NCBI GenBank assembly: GCA_903813345.2
Contig: CAIIXF020000001.1
Location: forward strand, 30,367,915-30,431,914
Length of the DNA: 64,000 nucleotides
Direction: 5' to 3'
Source: Owenia fusiformis
Lineage: Eukaryota > Annelida > Polychaeta > Sabellida > Oweniidae
This document shows positions 39,601 through 51,844 of this stretch, piece by piece (position 1 is the stretch's first letter; each line of letters begins with the position of its first letter). The notes under the pieces were generated by a model. That model was not told the origin of the DNA. It made no database searches and was given only the letters and a program-made list of their open reading frames with translations. A program made the translations under genes and the position numbers.

Positions 39601-41224
39601 GATAAGAGTGAAATAAACCATATTTGGAAAAATGTCATTTATAAATAACTGGGTAAGATTGAATAAAGTAAGTGTACAGTAATAAAAGTTCCATGAATTT
39701 TACAGAGGGGTCTTCACTGTATAGGTCAGCTAATTTTTAATATGTAGTTTAATTTGGAAGTATATGTAGTATTCACTGCACTCTTTATGTCCAGATATTA
39801 TATGACAGCATAAGGTGTGTTAATTATGAACCAGTGTAGCCCTCAGGTATAATAAATACTTCCATCCAGGTGCTTCAAACTTAGTGACTTAAAATGACTT
39901 TTGAATGGTACCAAGTGATCTTAACTTGATTAAATTATGATCTTATCTCTTTTAATACCTGTATACACTTTAAAAGTGTCAGCTTCCCCCAATAATTTAA
40001 CTTTACTCTCCATTATTGCTAAAAATAGGCTTTAATTGATGTAAAATTGTGATTTTTGTAAAAATGATTAAAATGAGTGGTAAGTCTAATATAAAAAGCA
40101 AATGTTTTTAAGAGTGATAAATGTGGATTATAGAGAAACTTGTATCTGATTTTAAGAATCCAATTCAATGGAATTGAAGGAACGTGAAAGCTTATATACT
40201 CTTTCTTTATTTATAACAGACCTTCTCAATACAATGATCTGCTCTGTATGATGCTCTGTTGATTGAAATATGTCATTTCTCCTATGTTCAAAGAGAGGCC
40301 AAACATAGGGTCATTGAATGTTTGATTATTTTATTGAAAAAATCAAATGGAGAATTTAATTCAGTAACAGTGAATCATTGTAGCTGGTACCTGATCAAAA
40401 CAAATATTTAAATAATGTTTCTACAACTATCATAATGAATGCCTTACCATAATGGATAGGCGGTCATTGTCCTATCTGTGGAAATAAAAACTGTGTTATA
40501 GAGTTAATCTACTAGGTCAGCTATCATCTTCCAGCCCATGTCAACAATGATATATTTATAAAAAATATTTCAAACCAACAAAATATATTTGTAGATTTTA
40601 GCTAGAATAATTGAATTTCCTGAGATAATTTCCAGAGTTTGTATATTCATTACACTCGGCTGAGTCAGACCGACCCTTAGACAAAATATCCTGAATATTT
40701 AGATTACTTTACTCCTACTATACTTTATCAGCATTCGAACTTCTCATATTTTGAAAATAATTTTTTGTCAATGAATCAAATATTTTCCAGAATTGATAGT
40801 GTTAAAACAGTTTTTAAGTACAGTTATCTTTGAGATGGTACCAGGTGGGACATTTTAAACTCTACAATGTTTTTTTTATAGATATGAGTTAATGGTCCAA
40901 GTTGAAACTTTTCTTAAAATACATCAGAGATTTATAATTCTGTATCAGTGAAGGTATTCTCTTATCTAAGGTTAAGTCTTGCTAAATCACAATTGAGATT
41001 AGCCAAGATATATTGAGGAACCCCAGTCTTTGAAGAGCTCTTATATCTTTGTTTGCTGACCAATTGATAGTAGTATACTTGATTATGAGGCGCTGTGTTC
41101 TATGAACATTAGGCAATACTTTCAAGTTTCAAATAAGAATTATTGCCATGCCCTTATCCTCCAACTGCTACCATAAAGTTATACTACTCCAACAGTCACT
41201 TATTTCTGAACAGCCACATGTTTA

Positions 41225-41272
41225 ATATCATGATATTATGATATTATATTGTGATATTAATATCATAATATG
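41225..41272. repeat. palindromic ATATCA/TGATAT tract
   Basis: ATATCATGATATTATGATATTA is followed by GATATTAATATCATAATAT. The tract can form several alternative hairpins from GATATTAT and ATAATATC words. Confidence 0.7.
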
Positions 41273-41404
41273 GTCAAATGGTTAAAAAGGGCCAATGTGA
41301 AAAATTCTGACAAATTATTTTGATTTAGCTAATTTTATTTTATTGATTGACTCATGAGCATGTCTGTGTCTCCAACTTATCTTATTTTCATTGTGTGTTT
41401 GTAG

Positions 41405-41568
41405 ATCTCTGATGTAGTAGTGCCTGGTGAAACAGAGATCACACCTAAAGATGCCCTCCTACACTGGAGCAGACGAACAGTTGAAGGCTATCCTAATGTA
41501 CAAATTAAAGATTTTTCAAAAAGCTGGCGAGATGGCCGAGCATTCCTTTCTATTATTCACAGACACAG
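41405..41568 (+). CDS. spectraplakin exon, CH2 domain first half
   Basis: The 164-bp exon starts at phase 0 and ends at phase 2. It encodes ISDVVVPGETEITPKDALLH, then WSRRTVEGYPNVQIKDFSKS and WRDGRAFLSIIHRHR. This matches the start of CH2 in MACF1/dystonin (SWRDGRLFNAIIHRHK-like). It is the common acceptor for CH1-containing transcripts and for any transcript starting in the preceding intron. The continuing CH2 exon (a RPDLVDMERV-like sequence) is not present before the run of N. Confidence 0.95.
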
Positions 41569-42317
41569 GTAAGAGTGCCATCTTTTAATGAGATATCTTG
41601 TAGTCAGATGGAGTGTAGGGATTATGTACTGTTGATCTGGGTTTAATTAATTTGTCATATATTTATTTCACATGTAACTTATTATTGTACAAAGTACTAG
41701 TGTTATTCATGTGGAACTTCAATTATTATGGGATAAATTGGGTATCAAACCTTATATTTTGGATTATTCTTTATCTGAATCAGAATATTTTTAACTTTAT
41801 TAGTTAGACCCAAGTCAGGGTCTACGTCAGGTAAACGTTTGGTCAATTTGATAAATTATTTGTAAAAAATTAAATTAAAAAGTTGAAGAAGAAACCAATT
41901 GTTAATGAAAAGCCAAGAGATCATTAATGAGCTAAACTTAACTTATCCCTACAAATCAGGAACTTTGCTTATCACTGATTTACAATATTAACTTATCTTA
42001 TGGTTATTTGATAACTTATTTATTGTATTTGTTCAAACCTAAAGCTTTTAATATTCCCATCACAAAGGACCCTCCACTTGTTTTAATAGTCCTTGAATTT
42101 CTTGGTTAAATAAACACTCTACTAAACAACTACTAAACCTTTTATCTGTGTGTTGTATTTTGATGTGTCATGATTTGTCTTCACCTGGGCTGACCTTATT
42201 GTCTTAGAGTATAGAGTAACCGAAAACTTCCGTGACAAGTGGGACAATGTTTCTACATGTTTACCAATGAAAGCAGTATACAAGCCTACATTTTTAAGAG
42301 GCCAACTTCATTTGCTC
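41569..42317 (+). other. intron up to the assembly gap
   Basis: Non-coding on present evidence. It does not contain the expected second CH2 exon. Confidence 0.6.
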
Positions 42318-42817
42318 NNNNNNNNNNNNNNNNNNNNNNNNNNNNNNNNNNNNNNNNNNNNNNNNNNNNNNNNNNNNNNNNNNNNNNNNNNNNNNNNNNN
42401 NNNNNNNNNNNNNNNNNNNNNNNNNNNNNNNNNNNNNNNNNNNNNNNNNNNNNNNNNNNNNNNNNNNNNNNNNNNNNNNNNNNNNNNNNNNNNNNNNNNN
42501 NNNNNNNNNNNNNNNNNNNNNNNNNNNNNNNNNNNNNNNNNNNNNNNNNNNNNNNNNNNNNNNNNNNNNNNNNNNNNNNNNNNNNNNNNNNNNNNNNNNN
42601 NNNNNNNNNNNNNNNNNNNNNNNNNNNNNNNNNNNNNNNNNNNNNNNNNNNNNNNNNNNNNNNNNNNNNNNNNNNNNNNNNNNNNNNNNNNNNNNNNNNN
42701 NNNNNNNNNNNNNNNNNNNNNNNNNNNNNNNNNNNNNNNNNNNNNNNNNNNNNNNNNNNNNNNNNNNNNNNNNNNNNNNNNNNNNNNNNNNNNNNNNNNN
42801 NNNNNNNNNNNNNNNNN
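42318..42817. other. assembly gap of exactly 500 N
   Basis: The round length marks a gap placeholder. Expected between the flanking exons are the rest of CH2, the plakin domain and the N-terminal two thirds of the spectrin rod. Those need thousands of coding bases plus introns, so the true distance is likely far larger. The three long X-filled frames across it are meaningless. Confidence 0.95.
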
Positions 42818-42819
42818 GC

Positions 42820-42966
42820 CCCAAGTTAGCTCAGCTGACGTCAGGGGAAGGCGCCTCTAAGGTGGAGAATACCCTTACTAAGGATCAGAGCAGGTTTGAA
42901 GCTCTTGCAGATCAAGGGTCTCGAAGGGCAGAAAAACTTCATCTTTCACGTCAAAAATCTATGGAG
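42820..42966 (+). CDS. spectraplakin exon, partial spectrin repeat after the gap
   Basis: The readable part is 49 codons (PKLAQLTSGEGASKVENTLT to LSRQKSME), the end of a three-helix spectrin repeat; its beginning is lost in the gap. It ends at GAG|GTATGT at phase 0. The next exon starts with the first helix of the following repeat (LIGDLDELSDWF), so the join is natural and skips a 6.8-kb intron. Confidence 0.85.
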
Positions 42967-45900
42967 GTATGTTGTTTGACATTAATCATATCATTCTTAT
43001 ATATGTTTTTATTATTAGTCAATCAACACCTCACTTAATTGCACAAAATGTAGGATAAATATATAAAACACAATATTTCATTTTCTAGTTATATAGTAAA
43101 TCTTTGAAGGAGTCTTATATAATGTTAATATAGATCTCCATAGATGGATACTTAGGATTAATAATTTAAGACATCATAGAATAAGAATATGAAAACTCAT
43201 ATATCTAAGGTGTCCATTTTGGCTTTTCTGGACAAATATTTCAACCAACCATTTACGTTCTCTGTATAACAATTTCAGATACCAAAAGTAGGTCAAGTAG
43301 AAATAAAAAAGAAATTTAAGATTTTCCCATAGACTAAGAATGGTATTCAAATGTTAACATATGTGGAAAAAGTGGAAGTTATTATGATTTACCTCCATTT
43401 AACAAAACATGAAATGTTGCTCTACCGTTTACTTGATTTTCACTCAAAATTCCATATTTTTCACCAACAATATCTTCAATTACATTGGAATGAAGTTCAT
43501 TTCTCCACAACTGTTGACATTTTGACACCATTACCTCATGTTCTTTGTTATAATTTGTATATAGTTACAGTTATGTAAGACTATGCATTACCTTTATATC
43601 AGTACACTGGCTTTCATCCCATCCCATATCAATACATAGTAACCTGGTACTTCTTACAATATATATTGAAATAATAAATGTGTCTTCACGGTGGTCATAT
43701 CTGATAATGGAATTGAACCAAAGGAGGAAATATCATCATTCAGTCCTGATATTTAAAACAAGAGTCTATGTCCACATTTTGTTTTGAAATATCACCAAAT
43801 CAAACTCATTGATCTCTTTACATAATATGTATGTTAATATTATCAATCTATGCACTACTCCACCATTGCCTTCTGACTTTTTTTGAAAAAAACCCAATTA
43901 CATACAATCCAACCTATTCCATGACATATGCTAATACCCCTAATTTGGAAAAATGGGCAAGTCCAAAAACAACAGGATAACCTGAATCCCTCTAGGTCAA
44001 CTGACCTAACACCCCTTTATATGCTATATCTTCATAATTGTACTTGCCTATGTATGGAAAAGTGGAAAAATTTTAGAGTCCAGTTTTTTTACTCTATCTG
44101 CTAGAAGTTTCTTAGATAATTGGTAAATTGATGGCAGATATATGCAGGACTAGGGGTTACCAGATTGTTACGGGAACCTAGTCAACGTGATAGTTTACAG
44201 AAGTTGGAAAATCTACAATCTGAACTGGCACAGATGACCAAGTAGCCGATCTTTGGGACAGCAAGGTGTATATTAGAAGCATGCACAACTTGAGTAGCAG
44301 TTTACTGAGGGAGTTGGTGCCCACCATCCCATGGTAGATCTTCAAGACTATACCTCAGCAGGGCCTCCTCAGCAGCAGAAGGTACTTGGACAGAGTCACA
44401 AGTCATTCTTCAGTGCAGTGAGCTCATTTGTGGTTGTATTTTAGTGTACTTCTAACACTAGAAATAGGTCAGTTTTTAGGAAATCCTTCCATGGATTTTA
44501 TTTTCAAGCTACACGCTTAGCTAACAGTCAACTTAAGGTTAGCCTAGCTTGTCTTTGGGACAATAAGTTCAGACCCAGTTGAACTTTATTTGACCCCTAC
44601 TGGCTTGTATTATCTTTTTTGTAAAGGTTTTTCACTCATACTTTGAACCTTTCTATAAGGGACCTTTACTCTTTAACCCTATACTAGTATACTTTTACTA
44701 GCTCTAGGGTTCTAATCCTTTGAGTTCATGACTATACTTATTGTGTAGTATATTATGTAATGATGGCCTTCTAGGTTCATAAGGTTATTCCCCTTATTCA
44801 TGCACCTACAGTAGCTTTGTTGGAGTTCATTGCTTTGAATGACTATTCCTTAGTTTTTCACTCAGTAATCATTACATTCAAGCTGTGCTTATCCACTGAA
44901 CAGTGTTTTCTTTTTTGAAATGTTGTGTTCAGGGATTATGAATAGGTGGAGTTTTTCTAAGAACTCTACTGATTGATGACTGTAAATTATTATTACACTT
45001 TACTTGTATTGAAAGATCTTTTTGCTGATCTTGTTTATTTTTCTTACTTTTTATTAGTCGGGAATTAGTCTCAACGTTGTTTCTAGTTTAGTAACTAGCT
45101 TGACTAGATAACATATTTTTCAGTTGGATTGAATCTGCATTGTTCCTAGATGTAGTTAATTCTCATCCTTATTCACAATCACTTTACACCCTTTGTAGGG
45201 ATCTTGGTTCCAGCACTTTATGGAATTGTGTGGTTTAGCAGTCAATTAATTTAATATTAGTTTTTTGGACAATTTAAGAGATGTGAACGTTTCATTCACT
45301 TGCTACTCTTCACATCACTTGTTTTCTATGTTCTGTTTGTTTTCTGCTTACAGATACACTCAGCTTTTACATTTGTATTTCTTATTCATCAACTAATTTT
45401 AGGTCTAATTTTACATTCGTGTAAAATTAGTTAGTTTACAGAAGCCTTACTTTAAGATACATTGAATGGCTCATTAATGCCTTCTGGTCACAACATATTC
45501 ATTCTTTATTTATACCAGGGCATAGGATGTTTGTTCTACAATCATTTTGGATATCTTGGTTTTCAAATCTTGTTTCATTATTTTGAATTTACAAGGATAA
45601 TTTTTACTAAGTTTTTTTTTGTTTGTTTGTACTTTTGTGTCTCTTTATGGAGATCTACATTATTGTTTATCTACATATCTCAGGTCCACTCTATGTCTTA
45701 GAATCTTTTGGTTAGTTTTACCCTAACCACATTTTTTTATGGAGTGGCTCACCTTAAAATATGCTTCATACTTTTGAACAGCTACTTATCAATCACTCCT
45801 TTTCTGGTATTGATTGGTTTCATGCATATTTTCTAAGTAACTATATGTTTCTTTATAAGCGGTGTACCTTCACACATGTTTGAATCTTGTCTTAAATTGA

Positions 45901-46164
45901 TAAGATCATGAGTCAATTGATTGAAATATAATTTTATATTATTCAATCAACAGTAGAAGAGAGGATTCTACACATCGGTTCAGGTTCTTTATACTACGAA
46001 TCTTGTGTTTTAAACACGCTTCTAAGTGATGGGCTCTCATTCTTATTATCTGGAGCCTGTTTTCTTTCATTTTCGTTCTTATTCATAACCATAGTACTTA
46101 TTCATTCATGGATTGGTTATTATTTTCAACAAGGTGGTTTTCATCTAATATTGAAAACACATCC

Positions 46165-46790
46165 CTTTGATTGTGAAAGTTGCCTTTGTGGTTTTCGGGC
46201 CTGGATTGCTTTAAGGTTTCACTCCAGTTCCAGACTTCATTTGGTGTTATATTTTTACTAGTTCATGTTCATAGTACTAATACTACTTTTTAACTAGTAA
46301 AAGGCTGGTAGTTTTAACCACTTGGATAAACTGACCATGTTTTTTATCATATAGTTTTTTCCCCTGAGAAACTGCGAGTCACTTTTATTGTGGGATTCAT
46401 CTTTGTGGTCTTTGGGCCTGGATTTCCTTCAGGTATCACTCCAGTCCCAGACTCCTTTTGGTCTTATTTTATTACTAGTTCATGTTCATAGTACGTATAC
46501 TACTTTTTAACTAGAACAGGTTGGTAAATTTAACCAATTGGATAAACTAATCATGTTTTATGATATTGTTTTTTCCATTGAGAAACTACAAGTCACTTTA
46601 TTTGTGGAATTAATCTTGGGCTTTTTGGACCTGGATTGCTTTAAGGTTTCACTCCAGTCCAGACTTCATTTGGTTTTATATTATTACTAGTTCATAGTAC
46701 TTATACTACTATTGACTAGTAAATGCTGGAAGTTTTAACCAATTGGATAAACTTATGATATAGTTTTTTCCCTTGAGCAACTGCAAGTTT
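46165..46790. repeat. three tandem copies of about 213-226 bp
   Basis: Copies share GG(C/A)CCTGGATT(G/T)CTT, TCACTCCAGT(T/C)CCAGACT, TTACTAGTTCATGTTCATAG, TTTAACCA(C/A)TTGGATAAACT and TTTTTTCCC. The shared GGGCCTGG-like word recurs near 46181, 46410 and 46615. They lie inside the 5.2-kb element. Confidence 0.85.
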
Positions 46791-46799
46791 GGCTTAAGA

Positions 46800-48300
46800 C
46801 TACTGAAAAGTAATGTTCTTGGACCAAGCGTTGTATGGATCCAACAATTGACTGGTAGACACATGCAGTAGTACTTCGATGACCATGCGGGCCTGATGTA
46901 TATGCTGTTGATACTAGAGTTTCAACTCCAAGCCAAGTTTGATCTACAAAGGTTATGCTCCAAGTCAAGAACTTTGTGGATCCAGCACTACCTTACTACA
47001 TACTGTAGTGTTCCAATACACCTACATTCATGATGTATGCTCTTGGTAGCTTTAGACAGACCCGGGAGAAAGCTGACTATTCTTGTCAACCAGTGCTGCC
47101 AACTACAACCTGGATGAAGTTAAAGGTTACGTTTTTGGACACAGATTTTGGTTGATCTAGCACTACTATACTCTCATACTATACTAGTAGTGCTTCCCTT
47201 TGTAGCAGAATCTACGTTCAATGCTGTTATACTCTTATAGACAGATAGATGTACTATCCATTGAAGATACCACTAGTCTGTCTTTTGCAAGCCTGTGAAG
47301 AACATTTGAAAGTTTTTTGATCCAGTGAGTTTCTGAATTCTTCTGCAGTAGTATGTCAATATGCACCACTAGCTATGATGTTTGCTGTTTACAACCTGGA
47401 CAGATGGATGTTCTAACCACAATCCAATAGTTATCAACTACAATGCCGAATACAACAATTGAAGGTTGCATTCCAAGCCAAGCTCTTTGTGGGAACAACA
47501 CTTAGCAGTGCTTTGATGGCAGTAGAATACTTTCTGTTATGCTCTGTTGGCACTATAGACAATCATAACAGTTATATCCTTATCTTCTTAAAGATGTCTA
47601 ACAAGTTTACCAACAAATGCAAGCTTGTTTCCAACCACCTTTAGATTCATCTCCATACTAATCCTTTATAGATAAGTATGGACCTGTATGCTGTTCTACT
47701 TTGTGCTTGATGTGCCACTGTGTCTACTAGGGAAGCTGTGTTACAGTTTTATACAGATGGATAGACTGTCTAGATGCACTAGTTGTCCATTGAAGAACTT
47801 CTTTTGGCCAGATGGAAGATGTCTCTTCTTGCCCAGGTCAGCAGTAATGGTTGATCTGTTCTATGATGAATTCTAATTGGTACTACAAAGAAGATGGTTT
47901 GACTTATCCCTGTAGTTATCTGGTGGCTCTACCAACCTCGACTGGCTGGGTCTACGGAGGTGTCTTGCTCCATGTAACTTTGTTATGGATCCAAAAGACA
48001 AGAATCACTTAGCAGATGTGTAGTGGTATTGTTCTATGTCGTTAAAACCATTCTACAAGTTGGCTGAAACGGCTTTATGATCATCGCTGGTCCAGACTGG
48101 ATGTTTATTCAACTAACATCCAACTCTGAGAGCAGAGACTAGACAAGATGTTGTGTGTACCACCTCACTTTGTATGCAAGACTGGTTCCTTTAGGACCCT
48201 GTGCTGTGAAGTATGGTAGTTGATTTATCGGCAGCTTCCTAGAATTCCAATGGATGAAAGGATGATGCCTTTGTCTACATTGACAAGAACTACAACAATG
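46800..48300. repeat. degenerate repeats of roughly 200-230 bp
   Basis: Words such as CCAAGCCAAG, CTTTGTGGATCCAGCACT, GTAGTACTTCGATG/GCAGTGCTTTGATG, GATGTATGCTG and CTTATAGACAGATAGATG recur in the same order at irregular spacing. This suggests an old, decayed tandem array in the 5.2-kb element. I could not fix exact unit borders by eye. Confidence 0.55.
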
Positions 48301-48496
48301 GCTTGGATTATCTCAAGTATATCTCATCCAAGCTGCAGGTGGGTCTACATCTTCAAGAACTTTATACAACTTTAAGTACTCTGCAACTTGTTACCAACTC
48401 AGTATTGCACTGTAGTCTGGTGATTGGAAGTAACACTGGGTGGACTTGGTTTGTCTTTATTTTGTACACAGCCATTCCTTGTCTATCCAGTTCTTG

Positions 48497-48900
48497 TGTA
48501 AGCGGAACTGTTTTGCAGAAGGGTTCAACTCAACCAGCTTGTGACCTGGACCTTTGAAGAACTACAAGGTTGCCTCGTTTGGTTAAACGGCCCATCCTTG
48601 GTTAACCAGTTCTATTCATAGGAGTTATTTGCAACCCTTAGATGGGTAAGGATACTCACTGTGAAAGGACATAACAGTCTCCAAGATGTGTAGCTGAACT
48701 GTTTTGCAGAAGGGTTCAACTCAACTAGCTTGTGACCTGGACCCTTGAAGAACTGCAAGGTTGCCTCGTTTGGTTAAACGGCCCATCCTTGGTTAACCAG
48801 TCTCTATTCATAGGAGTTGGTCATTACCCTTAGATGGCTAAGACTGCTCACTATGATAGGACAATAACAGTGTTACAGATGTGTCACAGCCTCTGCCTTA
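48497..48900. repeat. two tandem copies of about 202 bp
   Basis: GAACTGTTTTGCAGAAGGGT followed by TTGCCTCGTTTGGTTAAACG and CCATCCTTGGTTAACCAG occurs at 48497 and 48698 with few differences. This younger duplication is inside the 5.2-kb element. Confidence 0.9.
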
Positions 48901-49097
48901 CAATGGATGATGGTGGCTGTTCTACTAGGGATCACTATGGTTTGTGAGATCAGAGTACTTGTTGGTAATATGAATTTTACTTTTATTATAAGTACTTGTG
49001 TATATATATTTATTATACTTTTGGGCTTAATCGGGGTCCCACCTCCTTTACTTTTAATTCAGCATATGTCATGGAATAGGTTGGATTGTATGTAATT

Positions 49098-49370
49098 GAG
49101 AAATTTTACAAGTAAATTTTCTATTAATTACAATACAAACCTATTCCATGACCATAGGCCCACCCGGCCTCCCCGCAGTATTTTTAAGTTTTACTGCGTA
49201 CAATTATGAAGATATAGCATATAAAGGGGTGTTAGGTCAGTTGACCTAGAGGGATTCAGGTTATCCTGTTGTTTTTGGACTTGCCCATTTTTCCAAATTA
49301 GGGGTATTAGCATATGTCATGGAATAGGTTTGTATTGTAATTAATAGAAAATTTACTTGTAAAATTTCTC
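49098..49370. mobile_element. 273-bp MITE with perfect 55-bp inverted ends
   Basis: 49098-49152 and 49316-49370 are exact inverse complements over 55 bp. The inner part 49198-49342 is an almost exact inverted copy of 43896-44043, the left arm of the neighbouring 5.2-kb element, so the two are related. It directly abuts that element's right end. Confidence 0.9.
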
Positions 49371-49774
49371 ATCTTTTACAAGTGTTATATAATTTATCTA
49401 TGTTTGTTTTCATGAAAGATATTTCAACTAGATATTATAAATTAGATATATTACAAATTGCTTACTTCAAAACACTCCCCTGCTTCTATCCTATGTTTAA
49501 GTCATTAAGGTGGACCTCGCTGGACAATTTCATGAAGCTTAATATACATTCGTCTCTACCTACCTTAAAGTATTTCCTACAGTAGCTATTAAAGTTAAAA
49601 TGTGCGTTTTCTGTTTCATCATTATTATTCATTTGTTTTATCTCTCTCTTGATTTTCACATGCATCTGCAAAAAGTTTCTCTATTTGAAATAAGCCTTGT
49701 TATTGTTTTTTAACTCTCACACTGTTGTGGTGGTTTATTGCCAATGTATTGAACTCTTCAATGTTTATTTCCAG

Positions 49775-49894
49775 CTTATTGGTGATCTAGATGAGCTGTC
49801 TGATTGGTTTAATGAGGTTGACAATGAGTTACAGAATGCTTTGCCACCAAGTGTGGATCCTGAAACATTGAAAGATCAACTGAAGGAACATAAG
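49775..49894 (+). CDS. spectraplakin exon, spectrin repeat
   Basis: 40 codons, phase 0 to phase 0: LIGDLDELSDWFNEVDNELQ to LKDQLKEHK. This is the first helix and linker of a spectrin repeat with the conserved Trp. Borders are TTTCCAG and AAG|GTAAAA. In this family the rod spaces the actin-binding head from the microtubule-binding tail. Confidence 0.95.
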
Positions 49895-50128
49895 GTAAAA
49901 CTAAAACCATATAAACAAATCCAGCTTTTTTAATCAATGAAATGTATCTACTTTTCTTGTATTCTACCTTTCGATGAATCTGATAAATAATTTTGAATGA
50001 TTATGTATAATTAAAACAATACCCAATTAACAGTAGAATCAGTTTCACGAGTCTTTGCACTCTCCTAAAAGTGTGTTGTATCTTAATTAGAATACATCAT
50101 TTTCATATGATCTTTTACCCATCTATAG

Positions 50129-50455
50129 ATGCTGAATGACGATATCATGATGCAGAAAGGTAAATCTCGTGACTTGGTCTCCCTGGGTAAGAAACTCCTT
50201 CGAGAATCTTCAACAGAGTTAGAACCAGACATACGTGATAAGGTAGATGATCTCAAGAAACAGGTAGACTCTGTGTCCAAGCAGAGTGCTGATAGATTGA
50301 GCGTGCTGGAACAGGCATTCCCTCTTGCTGGCCACTTCCAAGACACACATACTGATCTACTGCAATGGTTCAATGAGATTGAGGGAGATATCAGGGCAGC
50401 TGAAGGCCCTGCTGTTGGCACAGATCAGATCAAACAACAACAAGATCATATAAGG
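50129..50455 (+). CDS. spectraplakin exon, spectrin repeats
   Basis: 109 codons, phase 0 to 0, beginning MLNDDIMMQKGKSRDLVSLG. It completes one repeat and starts the next (LLQWFNEIEGDI, conserved Trp). Borders are CTATAG and AGG|GTAAGT. The internal ATG is not a start. Confidence 0.95.
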
Positions 50456-50689
50456 GTAAGTATTTTCTGTATTATGTTTACTAGTAGCTGATATTCAAAT
50501 GGAATTATCACGTGTGCCTGTCATTGCCTGTGTATGATCAAGGTTAGCCAAAATATTCACTTCACAGGGCCTTCCTTAAGAGTTTAAGTATAACTATTGT
50601 ATGCTATTTTTCTGTTCATTTACAATTTTTTTCATTTAATTATTTTCCTCATTTTTCTTTATATTGTATTGGTATTGTGCCCTCTACAG

Positions 50690-51125
50690 ATGCTGAAACA
50701 AGACATAACTGACCATAAGCCACTGGTGGACAAACTCAACAAAACAGGCCCTGCACTGCTGAAATTAGTTGGTGAAGATGAAGGAGAAAACATCCAAGAA
50801 ATCATGGAAGCAGACAATGAGCGTTTTGACACAATCAAAAACAGCATCAGAGAGCGTACAAATGTCTTAGATGACGCCATGCAGCAAACATCAGAATTTG
50901 TAGAAAAGCTAGAAAATATTGTAGAAACCCTACAAGATACTGCCCAAGCTGTTGAAAAGGCTGAGCCTATATCTGCCCATCCTGATAAGCTGAAGGACCA
51001 GTTAGCTGACAACAAGGCTATCATTGAAGACCTGGATAAGCGCCTAGCAGCCCTTGAGACTGTCCAAGCCTCTGCAGAACAACTAGTAGGAGAGGCAGAA
51101 GGTTTAGAAGATGAAGCAGCTGGAG
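50690..51125 (+). CDS. spectraplakin exon, spectrin repeats
   Basis: 436 bp, phase 0 to phase 1. It contains DHKPLVDKLNKTGPALLKL, closely matching the MACF1 segment EHKPHIDKMNKTGPQLLEL, and the following repeat FVEKLENIVETLQDTAQ. This match fixes the register: the window carries the last third of the rod. The donor GGAG|GTAAGC leaves one base that completes GAT (Asp) with the next exon. Confidence 0.95.
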
Positions 51126-51396
51126 GTAAGCACGACCATAAATTAATCAAATAATATTAGATTAACTGGAAGAGAATGTTACAAAGTTCTATCATCACTT
51201 GCAGTAGTAATTGAGAAAAATGAAATTGGAGATACATTGATTGAAAGCATCACTGAACCAAATAAAATATAAAAAAATATAAAATATTAAAAAAAGATAT
51301 CAAATCATAATCTTAGAAATGTCATACTCATCTATACATTTTGTACAAATCTGTTCTTGTTAATGCAGTGTATAAGAGAAGCTTTCACAATTTGAT

Positions 51397-51838
51397 GTTT
51401 TATTCCATGATGGTGAAATTCCCTGCAATCTGATTGGTCCACGTGACTTAAATATATTCTGTATTTACACGCACTTTCCTGTGTCAATGACGTCAGCGTT
51501 GGGATACGGTCCAGTATCCCAACGCCCCAGATTTCCATCCAGGATATGACTGTTACTGAAAAAAATCAATGGCGATTACTTTGCACCAACGCATGCTTAT
51601 CTTTGAATTTTGCTATAAATATCTGATTCAAATATCAGAAACGTATACTGTGATCACCAGAATCAATAATTTTAAGAGGAAAAAACGCAAACAAAAAGCA
51701 AACAACAAGGACATAAAGATTTTGAAGGAATATCGATGTAAAATATCTCTGAGGTGAGAAGGTTGATCTGTTTCTCCGGCCCCAAGCCAACGGACTTGAT
51801 TTAGGCGAATTTTATATGGGTAATCATGGAATAAAACG
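51397..51838. mobile_element. MITE-like element with GTTTTATTCCATGAT ends
   Basis: GTTTTATTCCATGATGGTG at the left edge and the inverse TAATCATGGAATAAAAC at the right edge bound about 440 bp. The interior contains the hairpin GTTGGGATAC GGTCCA GTATCCCAAC (about 51498). It has no coding capacity; the superfamily is unknown. Confidence 0.65.
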
Positions 51839-51844
51839 TTTTTT

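Larger units (their letters stand above)
36500..41404 (+). other. last part of the CH1-CH2 intron
   Basis: It contains a foldback (36602-36690) and a palindromic AT tract (41225-41272). No exon or RNA gene was seen in the remainder. The acceptor before CH2 is TTGTGTGTTTGTAG. Confidence 0.6.
43896..49097. mobile_element. 5.2-kb element with perfect 37-bp terminal inverted repeats
   Basis: The left end, starting AATTACATACAATCCAACCT (43896-43932), is the exact inverse complement of 49061-49097. The interior has no long open frame but contains at least two families of tandem repeats. Just after the left arm, about 44165-44245 reads LLREPSQRDSLQKLENLQSE to AQMTK before a stop, a possible coding relic. 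The superfamily is unknown. It may be a large non-autonomous DNA transposon whose core has been replaced by repeats. Confidence 0.7.
42967..49774 (+). other. 6.8-kb intron filled largely by a TIR-bounded element
   Basis: Most of it (43896-49370) is the composite element described separately. The flanks, 42967-43895 and 49371-49774, hold no supported feature. No exon is needed here, because the exons on both sides join at phase 0 within one spectrin-repeat boundary. Confidence 0.7.

Noticed and set aside
42208-42317. Frame before the gap reading VTENFRDKWDNVST, reminiscent of a spectrin repeat
   Set aside because: It does not fit the phase-2 end of the CH2 exon (a stop appears at once), and the second half of CH2 should come first. 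The resemblance is short and probably chance.
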